Positions 24,430 through 36,835 are shown, numbered from the stretch's first letter. The stretch is 64,000 bases of DNA from Erigeron canadensis (GCF_010389155.1 NC_057767.1:28429295-28493294); one strand, 5' to 3'. The notes: generated from the sequence alone by a model not told the origin. Made by a program: numbers and translations.

Positions 24430-24528
24430 TGTATTCATATTTGATACATATTCATTAAATAGGTGTAGACTTGTTATTTTGTGTATTCATATTTGATACA
24501 TATTCATTAAATAGGTGTAGACTTGTTT
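24430..24528. repeat. Tandem duplication, two ~50-bp copies
   Basis: The segment TATTCATATTTGATACATAT followed by TCATTAAATAGGTGTAGACT is present twice back to back (first near 24431, second near 24481) with almost no change, implying a recent duplication. Confidence 0.85.
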
Positions 24529-24657
24529 TTCACTATGTATAAACATGAAAATTATGGTGTTTAATTTAATTTCTTTAAATTAACGATATATTGTTTGCCA
24601 AACAATCTTTCCATTTCATAAAATTGCATATTTACTAACCTTTTTATGAGTTTTATT

Positions 24658-25128
24658 TTCAAACTAGTGTAATAGAAAATTTTATTTATCAAATTAGTAT
24701 AGTTTTAAAAATATTTACCAAATTAATATATTTTTTAGAACCTGTCGATTGCTAAACTTCCTTTTCTTTTCATTGCATCAGATCTTATATTGGGTTGAAT
24801 CTTTTCTGAAAGTTACATCAATAAACATGAGAAGGTAACATGGTTTTACATAGACATGATCTTTTTGAAGTTTTATCCCAGCTAACTTTTAAAAAAATGG
24901 GGCATGAACCTTTTTCAAATTTACCACAATAAGCACTAAAAAGTAAATGTTTTTACACTGGTTATTCTTTTCTTTAAAAACTGCTACAAATCCTACAATA
25001 ACATTGAAATGGATTTATACATTAACATGAGTCTCTTTCCAGAATTACTTCAAACATCATTAAGATGAAAACATTTTGTAAAAGAATAACACAATCAACC
25101 ATAAAAAATCTAATCTTTATCATAAATA

Positions 25129-25172
<44 letters not shown>

Positions 25173-25519
25173 TTTTTATCTTATCATATACTCCGTACAG
25201 CCAAAGTTGGGGTAAATGCCCTGTCCAACTAAACATTAAGAAAAGATTTCTAAGATTGATGATTTTTGACATATCATGTTTGTGGCAAATATGAATGAAC
25301 TCAAGTTGATGAGATCCAATTGATTAGCATTTTGATCATAAATTATAAATCTTGTGTTTGTTATTTCTTTATCTATTGATCCAAGAAATGCTTTTTCTGT
25401 TGCCATTTTTTTTGTTCTTGTTTGTTTGAAATATTAGATATGAAAATTATACTATTTTAGTAAATATTTTTAAAACTATACTAATTTGATAAATAAGTTT
25501 ATCCATTATACTAATTTGG
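24658..25519. mobile_element. Element with ~80-bp inverted ends
   Basis: 24658-24734 (TTTATTTATCAAATTAGTAT, then AGTTTTAAAAATATTTAC) is repeated in inverted orientation at 25441-25519. Short direct repeats ('CAAATTAGTATA', 'CAAATTAATATA') lie within each arm. A 37-T run sits inside (25131-25167). Probably a non-autonomous DNA transposon; no target duplication was identified. Confidence 0.55.
25131..25167. repeat. Poly-T run, 37 bases
   Basis: An uninterrupted run of T from 25131 to 25167, followed by AA and a further T-rich stretch. It may be the tail of a minus-strand retroposon or simple slippage; assembly length may be unreliable. Confidence 0.9.
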
Positions 25520-26182
25520 GAAAAAAACTCTCTTTTTATTCTATACATAGTATAGTTATTAATTAATAGAATATTGATTTTTCTAGGAACATAATATAAT
25601 TTACTTTTACTAATTAATAGGATGATAAAATTTTGGATAAAGATCTTTCAAAAAAATCTAACTTTAAATGTAAATTAGATCATTCTTAACCTTTAAAATA
25701 AAATCGATTGTTCAATTTCATTTTGATGCCGCATACGGATATCACCTAATCTTCCATCTTTCAATAATTATAAAAGAAGGTCTTAAATAAATTTTTAAAA
25801 AAGTTATAACCATTGAATGACTAGCCACTTTTAATTGTTACCTTTAGATGGTTTTTATGACATCAACTTCCATTTTTAGATTTACTAATTAATCATATAT
25901 TATTATAATTATTAACTATTACGAGTACTAAATATATAGTAAATGACGAGAGACATTACTATGACCACCTAAATACATTAGATTTTACCTTTGCACATGA
26001 ATACAACAAGCTGCTAGAATATTAGATGTAACAAATCAGTAATTATAAACATTTTTAAAGGTAAATTATTATAATATGACAATGTCATTAATTGAAAGAA
26101 AATTTAAACACCAGTTATTTTTTCAACATAAGCATGATATAAAAAGTTAAACATAAATTTTACTTATCATTTTTATATATTA
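25520..26182. other. Intergenic, no gene recognised
   Basis: AT-rich, with no long frames or boundaries recognised. Confidence 0.4.
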
Positions 26183-27825
26183 CTAGCTAATCAACTCGGG
26201 TTCAACCCGGGACGCTTAATTAAAATTTTAAAACAAAAAAATATATAGAAATATGTATATAATTTGTTTTCAATACATTATAATTTGATACGGAGATAAT
26301 AACATACTTGTAAAGATGACCATTAATACATAAAACCGATTAGGGTGATGAAAAATTAAAAAGTAACTATCATAAATCAATGGTAGATATGAAACTAAAA
26401 TTAAAGAGTTAGATATTATTTTTCATATCTATACACATTATAAAACAGTAGTTATTCTGACATTTTAAAGGCATCCACCTTAACTCAAAACAATTTTTAA
26501 ACATTGACACGTAGGATTTTTCCTGCATGGCATTTCCACATTTTTTTCCCACAATATATTTTTAAAATAATAATATAAAATCCAATATAAATCTAATATC
26601 AAAATTAACCAAATATGTAAATCTTACAATCGATATGAAAACTTATAGATATGGATCAAAATTTTATGACTTAATTATATTGAAAAAGATAAACAATACA
26701 ATTCCATACTAACCCTAAACATAAATATATATATCTTTCGTTTTCTCTTTTAGTCTCCTCCGTCCAAAATCAAAACTTTCATTACACCTTAACTTAACTT
26801 AAATTTATATCTATCAATAGTGCATGAAATATAATATCTAATTTATTCATATTATTTGTTATTAAAGGTTTTAATCTATGTGTTAGATATTTAATTAGAT
26901 TAAAAAAACTTTAAATATGAAGTTCATTAAATAATTTTTTTTAAATCAAATAACATATATAATTAACTATTTAAGCATTGTCATCTAATATCCAAGACTA
27001 AATAATGCTTCATTGCCATCTCTTCATTTGCAGCTCGACATGTCTTTGGCTTTTCACTATGTCAGTCAAAAGATGAAGCGATCGAAAACAACCATGTTGA
27101 TTTATATCTTTATTTTGGCTTTTTACCGTGTCTATTGAAATCCGATCGAAACTACATACCATATTGATTTATAAGTTTATTGTCAACTAATAGTTGACTT
27201 TTATAAATTAGGTTGTTTATAAACTTTGAGAATTTTGTAACGTAACATATTCTTAAAAAATATTCTATATCACTAAATGTTAATTACACAATTAATATTT
27301 TATTTTTTATTTCATGTATCCTTAGAAAATTAAACAAAATATTACATAACAATATATGCTAACTATACAAATTTGATTAACTAGAGATATTTTTTAAATT
27401 CACTATGTGGGCCCCTAAGGTGAGTTACCTAAGGTCTCAGGTTTGAAAATTGAGGTTCTCATCTCAAAGATATTTTTCATGAGCTAAGGGTTGGAGGTCC
27501 AAAAAAATCTGGTTATATATGCCTCCAACATGTTTGAATCGAAACTCACTTTGAAAAAAAAATATTAATATCAAAAAGTTTAGAAAATTTAAATCAACAA
27601 CCGCACATCGTGCGGGTAAAAAACCTTGTTAATTATAAACAATTAAGGTTAAAAAAATAATACGAAAAAAGAATGACATATTGCCTAATATAAAAAATAG
27701 TTTTTGAAAGAAAAGAAAATCTATTATGACATCATATATTTTTAAAAATAGTTTAGGAAAAAATGCTGGCATGCCACATAAGTAAAAAATTTCAAGAAAC
27801 AATCTTGTTTTATTTATATAAGAGA
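26183..27825 (-). mobile_element. Helitron family D (minus strand) split by a nested Helitron
   Basis: On the minus strand it starts TCTCTTATATAAATAAAACA (27825) and ends with hairpin CCCGGGTT-GAACCCGAG, GTTGATTAGCTAG (26183), bordered by the expected A and T. The same two ends are found on the plus-strand Helitron at 43357-44013. A second Helitron of opposite orientation (26428-27628) lies inside, leaving about 440 bases of the host element, close to the size of related elements here. Confidence 0.8.
26428..27628 (+). mobile_element. Helitron family E nested in family D
   Basis: Starts TCTATACACATTATAAAACA after an A and ends with a perfect 6-bp hairpin CCGCAC-ATC-GTGCGG (27601-27615), then GTAAAAAACCTTG followed by T (expected CTAG, one change). 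Its 3' tail matches the Helitron at 3541-4217. Around 27400-27565 it holds a stretch with box B-like AGGTTTGAAAATTGAGG, possibly a captured or inserted SINE. No RepHel gene. Confidence 0.8.
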
Positions 27826-28857
27826 TAACCCAAATTTATCATTTCTTCCTATCTTTATCATTTATATTGTTCGGTAATTATTTTTATGGATTATGAATAA
27901 TACTAAAGATTATTTTCTCCACACTCAATAAGTGAATAATTAAATTGCTATTTAGAATTATGGAGTTTTATAAAATTTTAACCTATAATTGTTCTTTATC
28001 ACTTTTATGTTATGTGTCAAAGTTTGTCATTGTTTTGACGCAAGGAAAAAATATAACTATTTTTGAAATATTTCAATGGTAGATGGTCTTGAGAATGATA
28101 GATACTATATAAGTTATTAGATATGTTACTTTTTGTTTGTTAGGCACTCCAATAGAAAAACACATATACACATATATTTACATAAACGAAGAAGATAATT
28201 TGAGAGGACACGAAAATAACACATATATTTACATAAACGGAAAAGATAATTTAGGAGGAAGTGAAAATACCCCCCCCCCCCACCCCACCACCACTAGCAC
28301 CATCGTTGTACCACCTCTGTAATCACCACCACTCACGGCCTTCTTCCCCGCCACCACCACCATAGTGGAGGAGTACCGTATACCACCACTACGACCATAT
28401 TTGGATCGTCATTTATCAAATCCAAACCATTTTTAAATAAGTTTAGCTTCCAACCTTTTTGTATATAATATTGATTGCTACTCCCAATAAGGTTGAAACT
28501 CCCTTTAATAGCCTACGCCTGTTCGGCTAAGGGCAACACCCGTACTATATCCGTAGTATATTGGTCCATTTTCAATAAGTATCCAATAGAAAAAACATAA
28601 AAATTTTGTTTAATGTTTTTAATGGATATTAAAAATATATTTATAAAAAATAAAAAAGTAAGAAAGAGAGAGAGAGAGATGAGAAATGCTTGCACATATT
28701 TGTCCTTGTCTTTTGAATAGATAACTTATCCTTATATATATATTGTAATTTAAATTTAGTAATCTGATCAGTGATTTTGTATAGTAATGGAGATATTATG
28801 TTCTTTTTTAAAAAGTTTTACTATTACACTAAATAAATAAGTTTTATTATGTTGTCA
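27826..28857. other. Intergenic with CCA-rich microsatellite
   Basis: 28150-28255 contains a duplicated ACATATATTTACATAAACG.A.AAGATAATTT.GGA segment of about 60 bases. A C-run and CCACC-rich stretch follow at 28269-28370. A (GA)n run lies at 28665-28680. No gene is supported; the frame at 28137-28322 is low complexity. Confidence 0.5.
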
Positions 28858-29333
28858 CTAGATTAGTAACCCATGCGGGCAAATAAAAAAAAAATTATTT
28901 TGATATACCAAAAAATGTTTGTATATGTCATTTAATCCGACTGTAAATAAATGAAAATGATTGATCCTTTAAAAATATCCTATTATGATTAGAATGATTT
29001 TTAATGTTATATCTTTTTCTTAATTTTGTCTTGTGATTTTGCCACTTGTCTTCATCTTATGCTTAGAATGATCTTTAGGTTATTTAGTTAGGAGGATTAA
29101 TTATTTTCTTAAATATAAGTATATGAATAATTATTAGTATTTAAAATCTTTAAAAGAAAAAATACTTTCTAATGGAGGAATGAAAAATCAAAGTTTGATT
29201 AAATATAATCTCATAAATTAATTAAAAAATAATGATTAATAAGTAAATGTCTAAACATGTAAAGTAGGATTTTCTTTAATAATAATAATTATTAATAATG
29301 ATGTAATCACAATGTTTTTATTTATATAAAAGA
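28858..29333 (-). mobile_element. Helitron family C (minus strand), 476 bp
   Basis: On the minus strand it starts TCTTTTATATAAATAAAAAC (29333) and ends CCCGCATGGGTTACTAATCTAG (28858), a short hairpin followed by CTAG, with A and T flanks as expected for an AT target. A small fold-back MITE (28953-29108) is contained in it. Confidence 0.75.
28953..29108. mobile_element. Fold-back MITE family M2, copy 1
   Basis: Starts GAAAATGATTGATCC and ends AGGATTAATTATTTTC. The inside has TTAATTTTGTCTTGTGATTT and a CCACTTGTCTTCATCTTATG segment. It matches the MITEs at 45806-45983 and 50066-50243. Confidence 0.6.
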
Positions 29334-29869
29334 TTATGTAAAGATTTAACAAACAAATAATATTAATTTAGGCCAAGCTAATATATATGGCCTCCAATAA
29401 TGAACTTTCAGTTAAAATAATACTAATTTATTTTGATATTAAATTTTTTATAGACTTTCATAATTATAGTGCTTTTTTTTAAAGGTTAACCACTGTAACT
29501 AATTACACATACAATTAAGATAACGTATGTCAGACTTTTCATAATCAATTCACACGTTTCTTATCAAAATATAAATTTATGTAACTAAACTAATATAAAA
29601 CATACATTTAGCTTTGTGGCAAATAAAAAAAATAAAAACGTTATTACTGAATTTGTGATATCACATAACAATTATTTGTTATGCAGTTTGTGTTATATCG
29701 TTAACATGTTAAGATATTTTAATGAATAATACATAATTAATTGTAGATGGTGGATACAATAATTTTTAAAATAATGATAACAACGTCATTTTCAATATTT
29801 TTTTTCCCAAAATGTATCAATACTTGATATTATGAAAGAATAGCATGTTATTAGTTATATATGTTCGCT

Positions 29870-29896
29870 AGCGTATTACGCGGGTTAATAATCTGG
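29870..29896 (+). mobile_element. Helitron 3' terminus (5' end not found)
   Basis: GCGTATTACGC can fold as a hairpin and is followed by GGGTTAATAATCTGG and T, a proper CTRR end. The start could be the TC at 28729 (TCCTTATATATATATTG), which would enclose family C; this pairing is a guess. Confidence 0.5.
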
Positions 29897-30579
29897 TATA
29901 TACTAAAACGATTTTTATAATACAAATTCTCAAATATAACTTCTAAATTCTAATAGTACACGTTTTTAAGCATTCCATATCACTTTTCCTTTCCTCTTTT
30001 TTATTTGTAATTTTACCAAATCAAATGTTTAGGTTTTCATATTTTTACCATATAATTTTCATACATTTACATTAAATCAACCGTAACCCAGCTCATTACG
30101 ACATTACCCTATCAGGCGGGGCGGGTTTAGACGGGCCTGAACTGGGTCTCGAGTTTTCGGGTCGTATATTCATTCCTACCGCTGAGTAATATACAGTAAT
30201 ATTTCGTATATACAATTGTAATAAAAAAACACTTAATAAGTGAAAGGGAGGTTTGTGTAAATTATAGTAAAGGGAATAATCAATATACGTATAGTCTCAT
30301 ATAACTTAGGTGCTTCTAAAGGCAAATGAAAAATTATATGTGTATATCTAGGATTGAAAATATAATATTGTTTTAAAATTTTTGCTTTGGAAGCACCTAC
30401 ATATATACTGCTAGAAACATAACTGTAATCCCTTTTAGTAATGAGAGTATAATTAAGTAAAATATATTATAGGCATAAAAGTCATATAAATTAAATTTCA
30501 TTGTGCCTATATAAACCATTTTCGTAAGCAAATGAGCAGCCCTTAATAAATAACTCAATAATTTTTAAAAAAATTATAG
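29897..30579. other. Intergenic, no gene recognised
   Basis: AT-rich, with a short GC-richer patch at 30110-30170 (GGCGGGGCGGGTTTAGACGG). Nothing else. Confidence 0.4.
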
Positions 30580-30859
30580 GGTATGTTTGATACAAAAACT
30601 TGGAGTTGGAGCTGTAGTTAAGGGCTTGGGGCTGGAGCTTGACGTTGAGGCTAGGGGTTAGGGCTTTTTTTTTCAACTTTCTTCCTACAAGCTTTTATTT
30701 TAAAGACCTTTTGGGGCTTTTAGGAGTTTTTCGGGGCTGGAGCTTTTGATTTCTTATATATTGTCAAACAGAACTATAATTTTCAAATGAGTTTATTTTT
30801 AAAAGCTAAGGGCTTTTAAGCTCTTAAAAGCCCCTAAAAAGTCCTTGCCAAACAGTTCC
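30580..30859. mobile_element. MITE-like element, 280 bp, ATAG-flanked
   Basis: Begins GGTATGTTTGATACAAAAAC and ends TTGCCAAACAGTTCC. The ends are imperfect inverted repeats, and the inside holds GGAGC/AAGGGCTT words in both orientations. ATAG occurs on both sides (30576-30579, 30860-30863). A similar left end (GGTATGTTTGGCAAGGG) lies at 57294. Confidence 0.6.
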
Positions 30860-33838
30860 ATAGTCTTGGTACCTTTAAAGTTAAAAGTTAAAAGTTAAAA
30901 GTCCCAAGATAAATCTAGTATGTGTAAATTTTTGTATCTCTGGATTTTATTTTGTAATTGATCACTAGTATCTTACTATGTGATTTTTTAAAATTTAAGT
31001 CCATATTTACCTGCATTATATTACATTATATAAATGATTGATTTAACTCCCTTTTGAACATAGACAAAGTCTTTGTATAATTGTTTTGAGATTTTTTTTA
31101 GCCATATTATTATTTTTATTGTATATTTTGAGATATTATGTCATATAGTTGCATTAATGCTTGTTGTATTTGTTGAGATTGACGTTATTTGTTTTGAAAG
31201 TAATCATTAGTTGTTTAGTATGGATGGTAAAAATCTCAAATTAATGTTTATTAGTTACTCTATCATGTTTGTATCTGAAACTTTGCGGACTAAAATATAT
31301 GTCCGCGTTGTTGATCAAGTTCAATGTATAATATTAAGTTATACTCGTAGTAAGTTAGGGTAATAAAATATCTAGTTAACCAAATTGAACATATCTATTA
31401 TATAAATAAAAAACAATTGTGATAGCATAAAACTTTTATCAAATATCAAATATATATATATATATATATAATATAACAAAAAAATTTAATGTAAATATTA
31501 AAAAAGAAAAATTCAAAAAAAAAATAAAAAAATACCACCTTTTTAGACGAAGGGAGTATACATAAAGTTGCAGTAACACTAACATGCTTCATTTTTTTCC
31601 TTTTCTTCTTTTTTTAGTTAAATTTTTTGAAAAAGTATATTTATTTTTATCACATATCGAAACCCACACCCCTAAAATTGGGGTCCTCTTTTGTTGTTTT
31701 TGTGACATTTTGGCCTTTTAGTTTCCATTTGGTCAAAAGAACAAATTTGCTCTCCATAGTGACGGCAAATTGTTTATGTATTTTAATTAATGTTTCCAAA
31801 ACTTAAAATAATTGCCTAGTGTTTTCTTAAATTCATGGATCTTTTGTCCAGTTCATTGGCTTTTATATCAGAAATAAAAAATTGAATTAGAATATACTAA
31901 ATGTTAATAAAATGGGAATTGCATATATCTCCACATATACTAAATACTAAATAAATCTATACTAACAAAATACTCGTAAGAATCAAGAAGCTCAATGAAA
32001 TTAAACTGAGAAGAACATCATCATCTCCATCTCATTGACACAATAAATCTACCGAACTAATAAGTTGAAAACTTGAAACTGATTCATTGCCACTTAAGCA
32101 AAAAACTTTTAACATGAATGAAATGCATAAATTTTCATCCTTAGAGTTTGCTAAACCTTGAATATGAGCTTTAACTCTTGATTTGTTGTGCTAGCATTTT
32201 TCTTGGCATTATTGAGGGGGTTTTCATATATATATATATATATATATATATTGAGTTCCTCCCCGAATTGGTGTATTGACATTATTGCCTAGTAAAAATA
32301 TGATTGAGTGGTATCCTAGTGACACCATAATACTTTAGTGGTCCGTCAGTGATCCAAACTGCGGTTAAATATATTTTTTTTTATGAGGAAAATATTGTAT
32401 TCTTTAAACCATACAAAACAAAATAAAAACTTTCTTTTTTATAAATAAAAGTATGGCTGTAAATGGGTTACATTAGAAATTGTGTTGGTCACACATATAG
32501 CCTAAGATGTTAGAGACTTGTTGTAAACGTAATCAATCACCTGTATCACTTGTCAATGCATCTCCATTTTATGTGCATAGGAGATCTACATGCCCATGTG
32601 TAGTTAAGTTGTTCATAAACCTCTCAATTGTTTTATCAAGTTTATGGAAGGTCTATATATAGATACCAAATTCATATGTATAAATCAAGGAGAGATTAAA
32701 AGTGTGAACCTCACTAGCTACTATCAAATCTATTAAAACTAAGTAAAAACTAAGGAGGATATATGAAAAGATTAATTGTTAGTGAGGCCTAGTTATAAAC
32801 TTGGAGGGTATATATGATTGGAGATATGAGTTTATACAAAGTGACGGTTTATAAAAAACTGATTCAGATATAATGTGTGGTGAACTTTTTAATACTCAAA
32901 CATGTTCTTTATAATGGTTAATTTGAAAATGTAGACGTATGTGACAAACTACGAAACTAACAAAGTAACAATGAGATGGGATGTTGCCATTTTCAAATTT
33001 CAACTTTATTTTTAACAAATTTTCTTCATTTTTCCTTTACTTGGACTAGCAATAATATTTTTGTACTTCACACCGTATAAACTTCTCACACAAAATGTAG
33101 CAAATTAACTATAGAACAAATGTCTTACATTTCAAAAGGTGGAAATGACAAGAAAATGTCATTTCGTGGATTCCAACATGATTTTCTTTTTATAACTGTT
33201 TACAAAATTAAGTGTCGTATTATGTTGACAAAAGATGATTGTAGTGGCCTTCAAATATTTGAAAGTTCATTTCCCCAATTAATTATTATTATTTTTCTAA
33301 AAATGCAATGCAGCTGGTTTACACATTTTTTTTTTCATCTATTGAAAGAAGACAGACTTCGTTTCATGACGAACAATGTTATATTCTCACAAATGTATAT
33401 ACGGTCATTATTGAGGAGGTTTTTTTAACATTGCATGTTAATTAAAAAAATATTTTTAAGTTATAATGTATTATACTCGTATATATTATCGTTAGTAAAG
33501 TAATAAAAGATACATTTATCTTTTTCTTTTGAACTATATAATGATGGTTTTTTTTTTTATAAACTATATAATGATGTAGATGTTCAAACTATGTCTAACA
33601 TTTGATATAATGTTCAAATTAGAAGATTTTGTTCTTTAAAATCTATAAAGTTAATCATAATAAACGCATAATAAACATCCTGGTTTGTGAAATGATTTTA
33701 ACCTATTTATATTCTTTTATTTATTTAACAGTTGCTTTATTATTATTTTGAGCTTATGTATTATGTCATAGATTTAGCTTATGTAAATTTTATGTGCATA
33801 CATTTTTGTATTAGAACATGTCATAGGTAGACATGTAA
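30860..33838. other. Long intergenic stretch, no gene recognised
   Basis: AT-rich throughout. (TA)n runs lie at about 31450 and 32226-32256. A fragment resembling a Stowaway/Tourist end (GACGAAGGGAGTA) is at 31546. The 102-codon plus frame at 33120-33428 has no known domain and ordinary AT-rich composition. Confidence 0.5.
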
Positions 33839-34169
33839 CGTGATTGATAACGATGTGGATGTGGTTGAACGTATAAGATCGTTGTAGCCTATTCTAAAAT
33901 GATATTTCGATGTGGTATATGATATTTGATGTGTTTATATGATTAGAGATTGGTAGGTTTTCGGTATGCTTAATGGGTGTTAGTCGGGTGGAGGAAAAGC
34001 CGATGGTATCACCTGTATACAAACCCTGCCAATACCTAAAAGGCATACCGAAAACCTAGGTCCATTTGGTGAATTAGTTAAAATGGAAAGTGTACTTGTT
34101 AAATGTGAACATGTTGTTATGTGGATGCATATTTGTTGTTAAACGTGAATGTGCTGTTATGATCGAATT
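33839..34169. other. Possible LTR-related flank
   Basis: Contains a perfect 14-base inverted pair GGTTTTCGGTATGC (33955) and GCATACCGAAAACC about 75 bases apart, and words (TTATGATCGAATTATGAA) also seen inside the LTR near 36430. Suggests older LTR-derived sequence. Confidence 0.4.
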
Positions 34170-34416
34170 ATGAATATATGAAGGTATATGATTAAATCGA
34201 GGTTATATGTTTGTTTTATGATCGAATTGAGGTTATATGATCATGTTATTATCAATCGAGGTTATATGTTCGTTTTATGATCGAACCGAGGTTATATGAT
34301 CGTTTATGATCGAATTGAGGTTATATATTCGTTTTATGATCGAATCGAGGTTATATGTTTGTTTTATGATCGAATCGAGGTTATATGATCATGTTATGAT
34401 CAAATCAAGGATATAT
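34170..34416. repeat. 30-bp tandem array, 8 units
   Basis: The word GAGGTTATAT starts at 34199, 34229, 34258, 34288, 34317, 34347 and 34377, with a degenerate eighth at 34407, so the period is 29-30 bases. Each unit also has TTATGATCGAAT. There are no spacers of unique sequence, so this is not a CRISPR. The array ends exactly where the LTR begins. Confidence 0.9.
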
Positions 34417-35431
34417 TGTAACATCCCAAGATTTTAAGGTAAAAGAAATTAACCCCTTTTTATAGTTTTAACATTAAATTAATTTCCTAGTATTTTATTT
34501 TTGGATATGGGGTTAATTTAGTTGGAACTTTAGCGGATAGTGGGTATTTTAATACCAAGAAAATCATATGGGACGTGGCATCTCCAAAGAGTGCCAGCCC
34601 TCTTTTTCTTTTGAGTCACCTCCCACTTCACTCATTCTTCTTCTTCTTCTTCTTCTTCACTTCATGCATTCTTCTTGCTTTCACTAAATCAAAGTTTAAT
34701 CTTCCAAGCCCAAGGTAGAAATCAAAATAATAATCATCATTAACAACTCTTATCAAACAAGATTAAAAAGTAAGGGTTTGTGGAATTGTGGTGGAGGTGG
34801 CCGAAATTTAAGATGAAAAAGGGGAAGAAATTATGTACTGAAAACCCTAAGTAATTGTCTTTTTTGTTGAGGTAAGAAATTTCCCCAATTTAGCTTTATC
34901 TTTTCTTTTGAAATTAGGGTTCATGAAGGAACCCAAATTTGGGGTTTTGCTAGAAATTGGATTGTGGTTAATTTTCCCCCAATTCCTTAGTTAACCTAGT
35001 TGTCATTGAGGTATATAATGTGTTTGATTATGAAATTGATAAGTTCACCTGATATTTTGGGTTTATGAGAAAAGATGAGTTTTTCTAGTTATTGAAATAA
35101 TGATGAAAATGGTAGAATGAGCTACCTAGTGTTATTGTATGAATGAAAGTAACTCAATGACAAATGGGCTGAGTTTTGGGTTTAGAAAAGGCTAGTAATT
35201 GAGTATGACTAGGTTAAGCTAGTCAAATTGAGAGTGAAAGCTTATGCATTTTATGATATGATCATAGGTTGAGCTTGTTGAGCATTATTGTTTAGCTTTG
35301 TTGTCTTTATTGCGGAGGAGGTGAGTATACTTGCATACCTTTGTGTATACGTTGGGTCAATTACCATGAGATGTGAATGTTCCAAGCATGGTAATTGATT
35401 TGGCGTTTAGCCCATGTGGGGCATAGTTTAT

Positions 35432-35525
35432 GAGGCCTAAGAACCTCCGGGGCCTAAGAACCCCGATAGTTGATCGATTGAGGCCTAAGAACCTCCGGTA
35501 GCCTAAGAACCCCGATAGATGATCA
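35432..35525. repeat. 48-bp tandem repeat in the LTR
   Basis: GAGGCCTAAGAACCTCCGG starts at 35432 and 35480. Each copy is followed by GCCTAAGAACCCCGATAG, so each 48-base unit is itself built of two related halves. Confidence 0.85.
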
Positions 35526-36133
35526 TGATTATGTTGTTTAGCTTATATGGATCCATATATGTATTTGATAGTGTGCAAAGTGAGCATGTAAATGTGACAC
35601 GACGGTGTCATAGGTTACATGTGAAAGTCTTTGCACTTGCCTTCTTTTGTATTCGTAAATGTATGCAAGCATATTCACTAAGCCTTTGCTTATATTTTAG
35701 TTGTTTATCCTTTTATAGGTAGTTCTGGAAGAAGGAACTAGTGTGGTTGATTTGAAGAAAGTTGAATTAGAGCTTGAAGTAAATTTTGGAAGTTCTTGAA
35801 GGTATATAGGTCATCCTTCGATGGATGATGATCTTTTGGTGTAGATACCTAGTTGTCCCTCTCCTTTGGCTCTTGGTACATTTTGGTGTAATGGTCATAT
35901 TTCTTGTGAAGTTGTGAAGTTGAAATTTGGTCAAAAATTGTGTCAATTTGGGTAAATGACCCGTTTGGTGGTGTTCATGGGTTTGGAAACTAAATATGGT
36001 TGTGTGAAAGTCAAAATGTGTTTATAATGTTGTTAGAAACTTTCAGAATGTAGCTTTGAAGTTCTTTGTGTCATGGTAAGGATTGCAAGATGGTTCAAGT
36101 GTCAAAAATGGAATTGGGTTGCTGATCAGGTAG

Positions 36134-36331
36134 CCCACTGCGGCGCAGTGGGGGTGGTTTTACCCACTGCGGCGCAGTTGTTTTCCTCGTCCTTGTTTTC
36201 AGATTCTCTCACCGCGGCGTAGTGGGAGAGTGTCAAACCCACTGCGGCACAGTGGGACCTTTTCCCATTTTGTTCCGAGGATTCCCACTGCGGCGCAGTG
36301 GGGAGTTCTCGACCCACTGTGGCGCAGTGGG
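36134..36331. repeat. Six palindromic 19-mers in a 75-bp higher-order array
   Basis: CCCACTGCGGCGCAGTGGG or close variants start at 36134, 36163, 36208, 36238, 36284 and 36313. Spacings alternate 29, 45, 30, 46, 29, so pairs recur every 74-76 bases. Each 19-mer is nearly self-complementary and could form a hairpin with a 9-bp stem. The array also keeps frames open on both strands, with repeating AAVG/TAPQW-type peptides, which I do not consider coding. Confidence 0.9.
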
Positions 36332-36835
36332 TTATAAAAAAAAAAAAATCTTGTATTTTCGATTTATCAAGTCGGGTCCTTTCATATATGATCTTGTTAT
36401 GTTCGAATTATGAATTTAGGATCATGATATGATCGAATTATGAACGTTATTATTTACATACCCATATATGTATGTATATTGTATGAACTGTTGTTGTAAA
36501 TCGTTGAACGCCTGAAGATGTTATGTGATCTTATGAACTCACCAACCTAGTATTGACGTTTTTGAGTATCTTTTCAGGTATATGAAAAATCGCTTGCAAG
36601 CTATGAGTTGATGCCTATAGATGGACCTAAGGATCATTTGATTGCATTCTAGATCTTAGACTCGGGCACGATGCCTCAGTTTGTTTTACCTTTCATGGGA
36701 TTTGTATCTTGTATTTTGACTCAAGTATGACAACTTGTTTTGTTAATTTGACATTATATAGTTTCTCTGTGTAATATCCATTTGCAAGCTCGTTTCAGGT
36801 GTATCTCACGTTTCCACCACTGGTTGGGTGTTACA

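Larger units (their letters stand above)
34417..36835. mobile_element. Solo LTR (probably Ty3/gypsy), 2.4 kb
   Basis: Begins TGTAACATCCCAAG and ends TTGGGTGTTACA, giving TG...CA ends with a 12-base imperfect inverted terminus, as in plant LTRs. No gag-pol frame and no second LTR are found in the window, so it is a solo LTR or an LTR cut from its partner. The expected 5-bp target duplication is absent (TATAT left, CCTGT right). Inside lie a (CTT)n run (34640-34660), two 48-bp repeats (35432-35525) and a palindromic 19-mer array (36134-36331). The gypsy assignment is inference from size and type of ends. Confidence 0.65.

Noticed and set aside
33120..33428. 102-codon plus-strand open frame
   Set aside because: AT-rich composition like its surroundings, no domain, no promoter or splice partner.
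34170..34416. Regular 30-bp repeats could suggest a CRISPR array
   Set aside because: Repeats are directly tandem with no unique spacers, and the DNA is eukaryotic.
36126..36413. Open frames across the GCGGCGCAGTGGG array
   Set aside because: Repeat-derived frames on both strands within an LTR, without any known domain.
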